Below are positions 7,022 to 7,654 of a stretch of DNA of 7,654 nucleotides, piece after piece; position 1 is the first letter of the stretch; the number at the start of each line of letters is the position of its first letter. The position numbers were made by a program, and so were the translations under genes. The notes under the pieces are model-generated. The model was not told the DNA's origin, ran no database searches, and saw nothing but the letters and a program-made list of their open reading frames with translations. The stretch is from the NCBI GenBank assembly GCA_945861915.1, contig CAMAWK010000115.1, forward strand, positions 1-7,654, in the 5' to 3' direction. This DNA comes from Flavobacterium psychrophilum. GTDB taxonomy: Bacteria > Bacteroidota > Bacteroidia > Flavobacteriales > Flavobacteriaceae.

Positions 7022-7071
7022 TTTTTAGTTTGTTGTTTATAGTTTTTGGTTTATATAATCTTGACATCAAA

Positions 7072-7102
7072 AACTTCTAACTTCTGACTTCTAACTTCCA
7101 AC
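7072..7102. repeat. heptamer tandem repeat in the leuS leader
   Basis: Four units of a 7-bp repeat run AACTTCT, AACTTCT, GACTTCT, AACTTCC, followed by a partial AAC. The array ends six bases before the leuS ATG and lies inside the predicted 5' untranslated leader. The period of seven and the G and C substitutions are directly visible. Confidence 0.85.
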
Positions 7103-7108
7103 ATTGAA

Positions 7109-7654
7109 ATGAAATACAATCCAATCGAAATCGAAGCCAAATGGCAACAATATTGGTCAGAAAATCAAACTTTTGCAGCTGACAATCAATCTACTAAGCC
7201 TAAATATTATGTTTTAGATATGTTTCCGTATCCTTCTGGAGCAGGATTACATGTAGGACATCCGTTGGGTTACATTGCTTCGGATGTGGTGGCAAGATAC
7301 AAACGCCACAAAGGATTCAATGTTTTGCATCCCATGGGTTACGACAGTTTTGGTTTGCCAGCAGAGCAATATGCGATACAAACTGGGCAACGTCCAGAAG
7401 ACACCACTTCGGTTAATATTGATGGTGGATTTGACAAGGAAGGGAATAAGATTGCAGGATATAGAAAACAGTTAGACACCATTGGATTTTCATTTGATTG
7501 GAGTCGCGAAGTGCGCACTTCAAATCCTGATTATTACAAACACACCCAGTGGATTTTCATCCAATTATTCAATTCTTGGTATAACAAAGATACCGACAAA
7601 GCCGAGGATATTTCGACTTTGATTTCGATTTTTGAAACAGAAGGGAATGCGAAT
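7109..7654 (+). CDS. leuS: leucyl-tRNA synthetase, N-terminal part (3' end outside window)
   Basis: Class I synthetase that charges tRNA-Leu. The frame is open from the ATG at 7109 to the window end (182 codons of a protein normally over 850 residues). The start [16 protein letters not shown] is the standard N-terminus. The ATP-binding HIGH motif appears as HVGH at 48-51 within [16 protein letters not shown], and [13 protein letters not shown] at 77-89 is the conserved active-site segment. GFSFDWSRE at 126-134 and [13 protein letters not shown] at 146-158 follow. Compared with the E. coli enzyme as I recall it, residues about 105-116 ([12 protein letters not shown]) look like an in-frame insertion before YRKQL. 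Editing, KMSKS and anticodon domains lie beyond the window. No Shine-Dalgarno sequence precedes the ATG; the leader carries a heptamer repeat. Confidence 0.97.
   Translation, partial: MKYNPIEIEAKWQQYWSENQTFAADNQSTKPKYYVLDMFPYPSGAGLHVGHPLGYIASDVVARYKRHKGFNVLHPMGYDSFGLPAEQYAIQTGQRPEDTTSVNIDGGFDKEGNKIAGYRKQLDTIGFSFDWSREVRTSNPDYYKHTQWIFIQLFNSWYNKDTDKAEDISTLISIFETEGNAN

Larger units (their letters stand above)
6917..7108. other. divergent ftsX/leuS intergenic region
   Basis: This 192-bp gap holds the start regions of two divergent transcripts. On the plus strand a good -7 element for leuS is visible at 7007-7014 and a heptamer tandem repeat at 7072-7102. For ftsX on the minus strand I see only a weak 7-of-8 match, TATTTTTA, about 30 bases before the ATG, too poor to annotate as a promoter. 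A 6-bp-arm inverted repeat lies at 6980-6993. No small gene, tRNA or terminator is evident. Confidence 0.6.

Noticed and set aside
7021..7108. Possible leucine leader peptide or T-box in front of leuS
   Set aside because: There is no ATG in the leader; the one TTG frame gives about eight residues without leucine runs, and no T-box core motif or terminator hairpin is seen.
7275..7475. Open plus-strand frame of 66 codons
   Set aside because: It overlaps leuS in another frame, while the leuS frame carries all the conserved synthetase motifs.

Overview
This is an AT-rich chromosomal segment from a member of the Flavobacteriia, most likely Flavobacterium or a close relative. The protein families support this: a DUF5686 outer-membrane protein with a CarboxypepD_reg-like N-terminus, DUF3098, and a short TruB without a PUA domain. 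The lack of Shine-Dalgarno sequences and the promoter-like TAnnTTTG motifs, which are the Bacteroidetes sigma-A -7 element, point the same way. Assignment below family level is inference.

Layout from left to right. Positions 1-2020 (minus strand) hold most of a DUF5686 outer-membrane protein gene whose 3' end lies outside the window. A rho-independent terminator at 2057-2080 closes the preceding minus-strand unit. Then come frr (ribosome recycling factor) and pyrH (UMP kinase), probably co-transcribed from a promoter just upstream of pyrH. Positions 3540-4226 encode a six-helix membrane protein with a K+-channel-like pore and an unusual selectivity-filter sequence. Positions 4287-6916 hold truB, uppP, a small DUF3098 membrane protein gene and ftsX, all on the minus strand. 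Their transcription order is ftsX, DUF3098, uppP, truB, with one-base TAATG stop/start overlaps at the last two junctions. A 192-bp divergent intergenic region separates ftsX from leuS, which runs rightward on the plus strand and is cut by the window end.

Functionally, the minus-strand cluster mixes envelope biogenesis (FtsX for division-linked peptidoglycan remodelling, UppP for undecaprenyl carrier recycling, and DUF3098 of unknown role) with translation and nucleotide housekeeping (TruB, PyrH, Frr; LeuS is divergent). I see no mobile element, CRISPR array, tRNA or rRNA gene, or defence system. No intergenic stretch exceeds 200 bp.

I did not find a convincing new multi-gene system. The points most worth a second look are the channel-like protein with a TSIGFS filter; a 15-base block matched at 14 positions that covers the -7 element and probable start region of both pyrH and leuS; short tandem repeats directly in front of the leuS and frr start codons; and a small insertion in the LeuRS catalytic domain.
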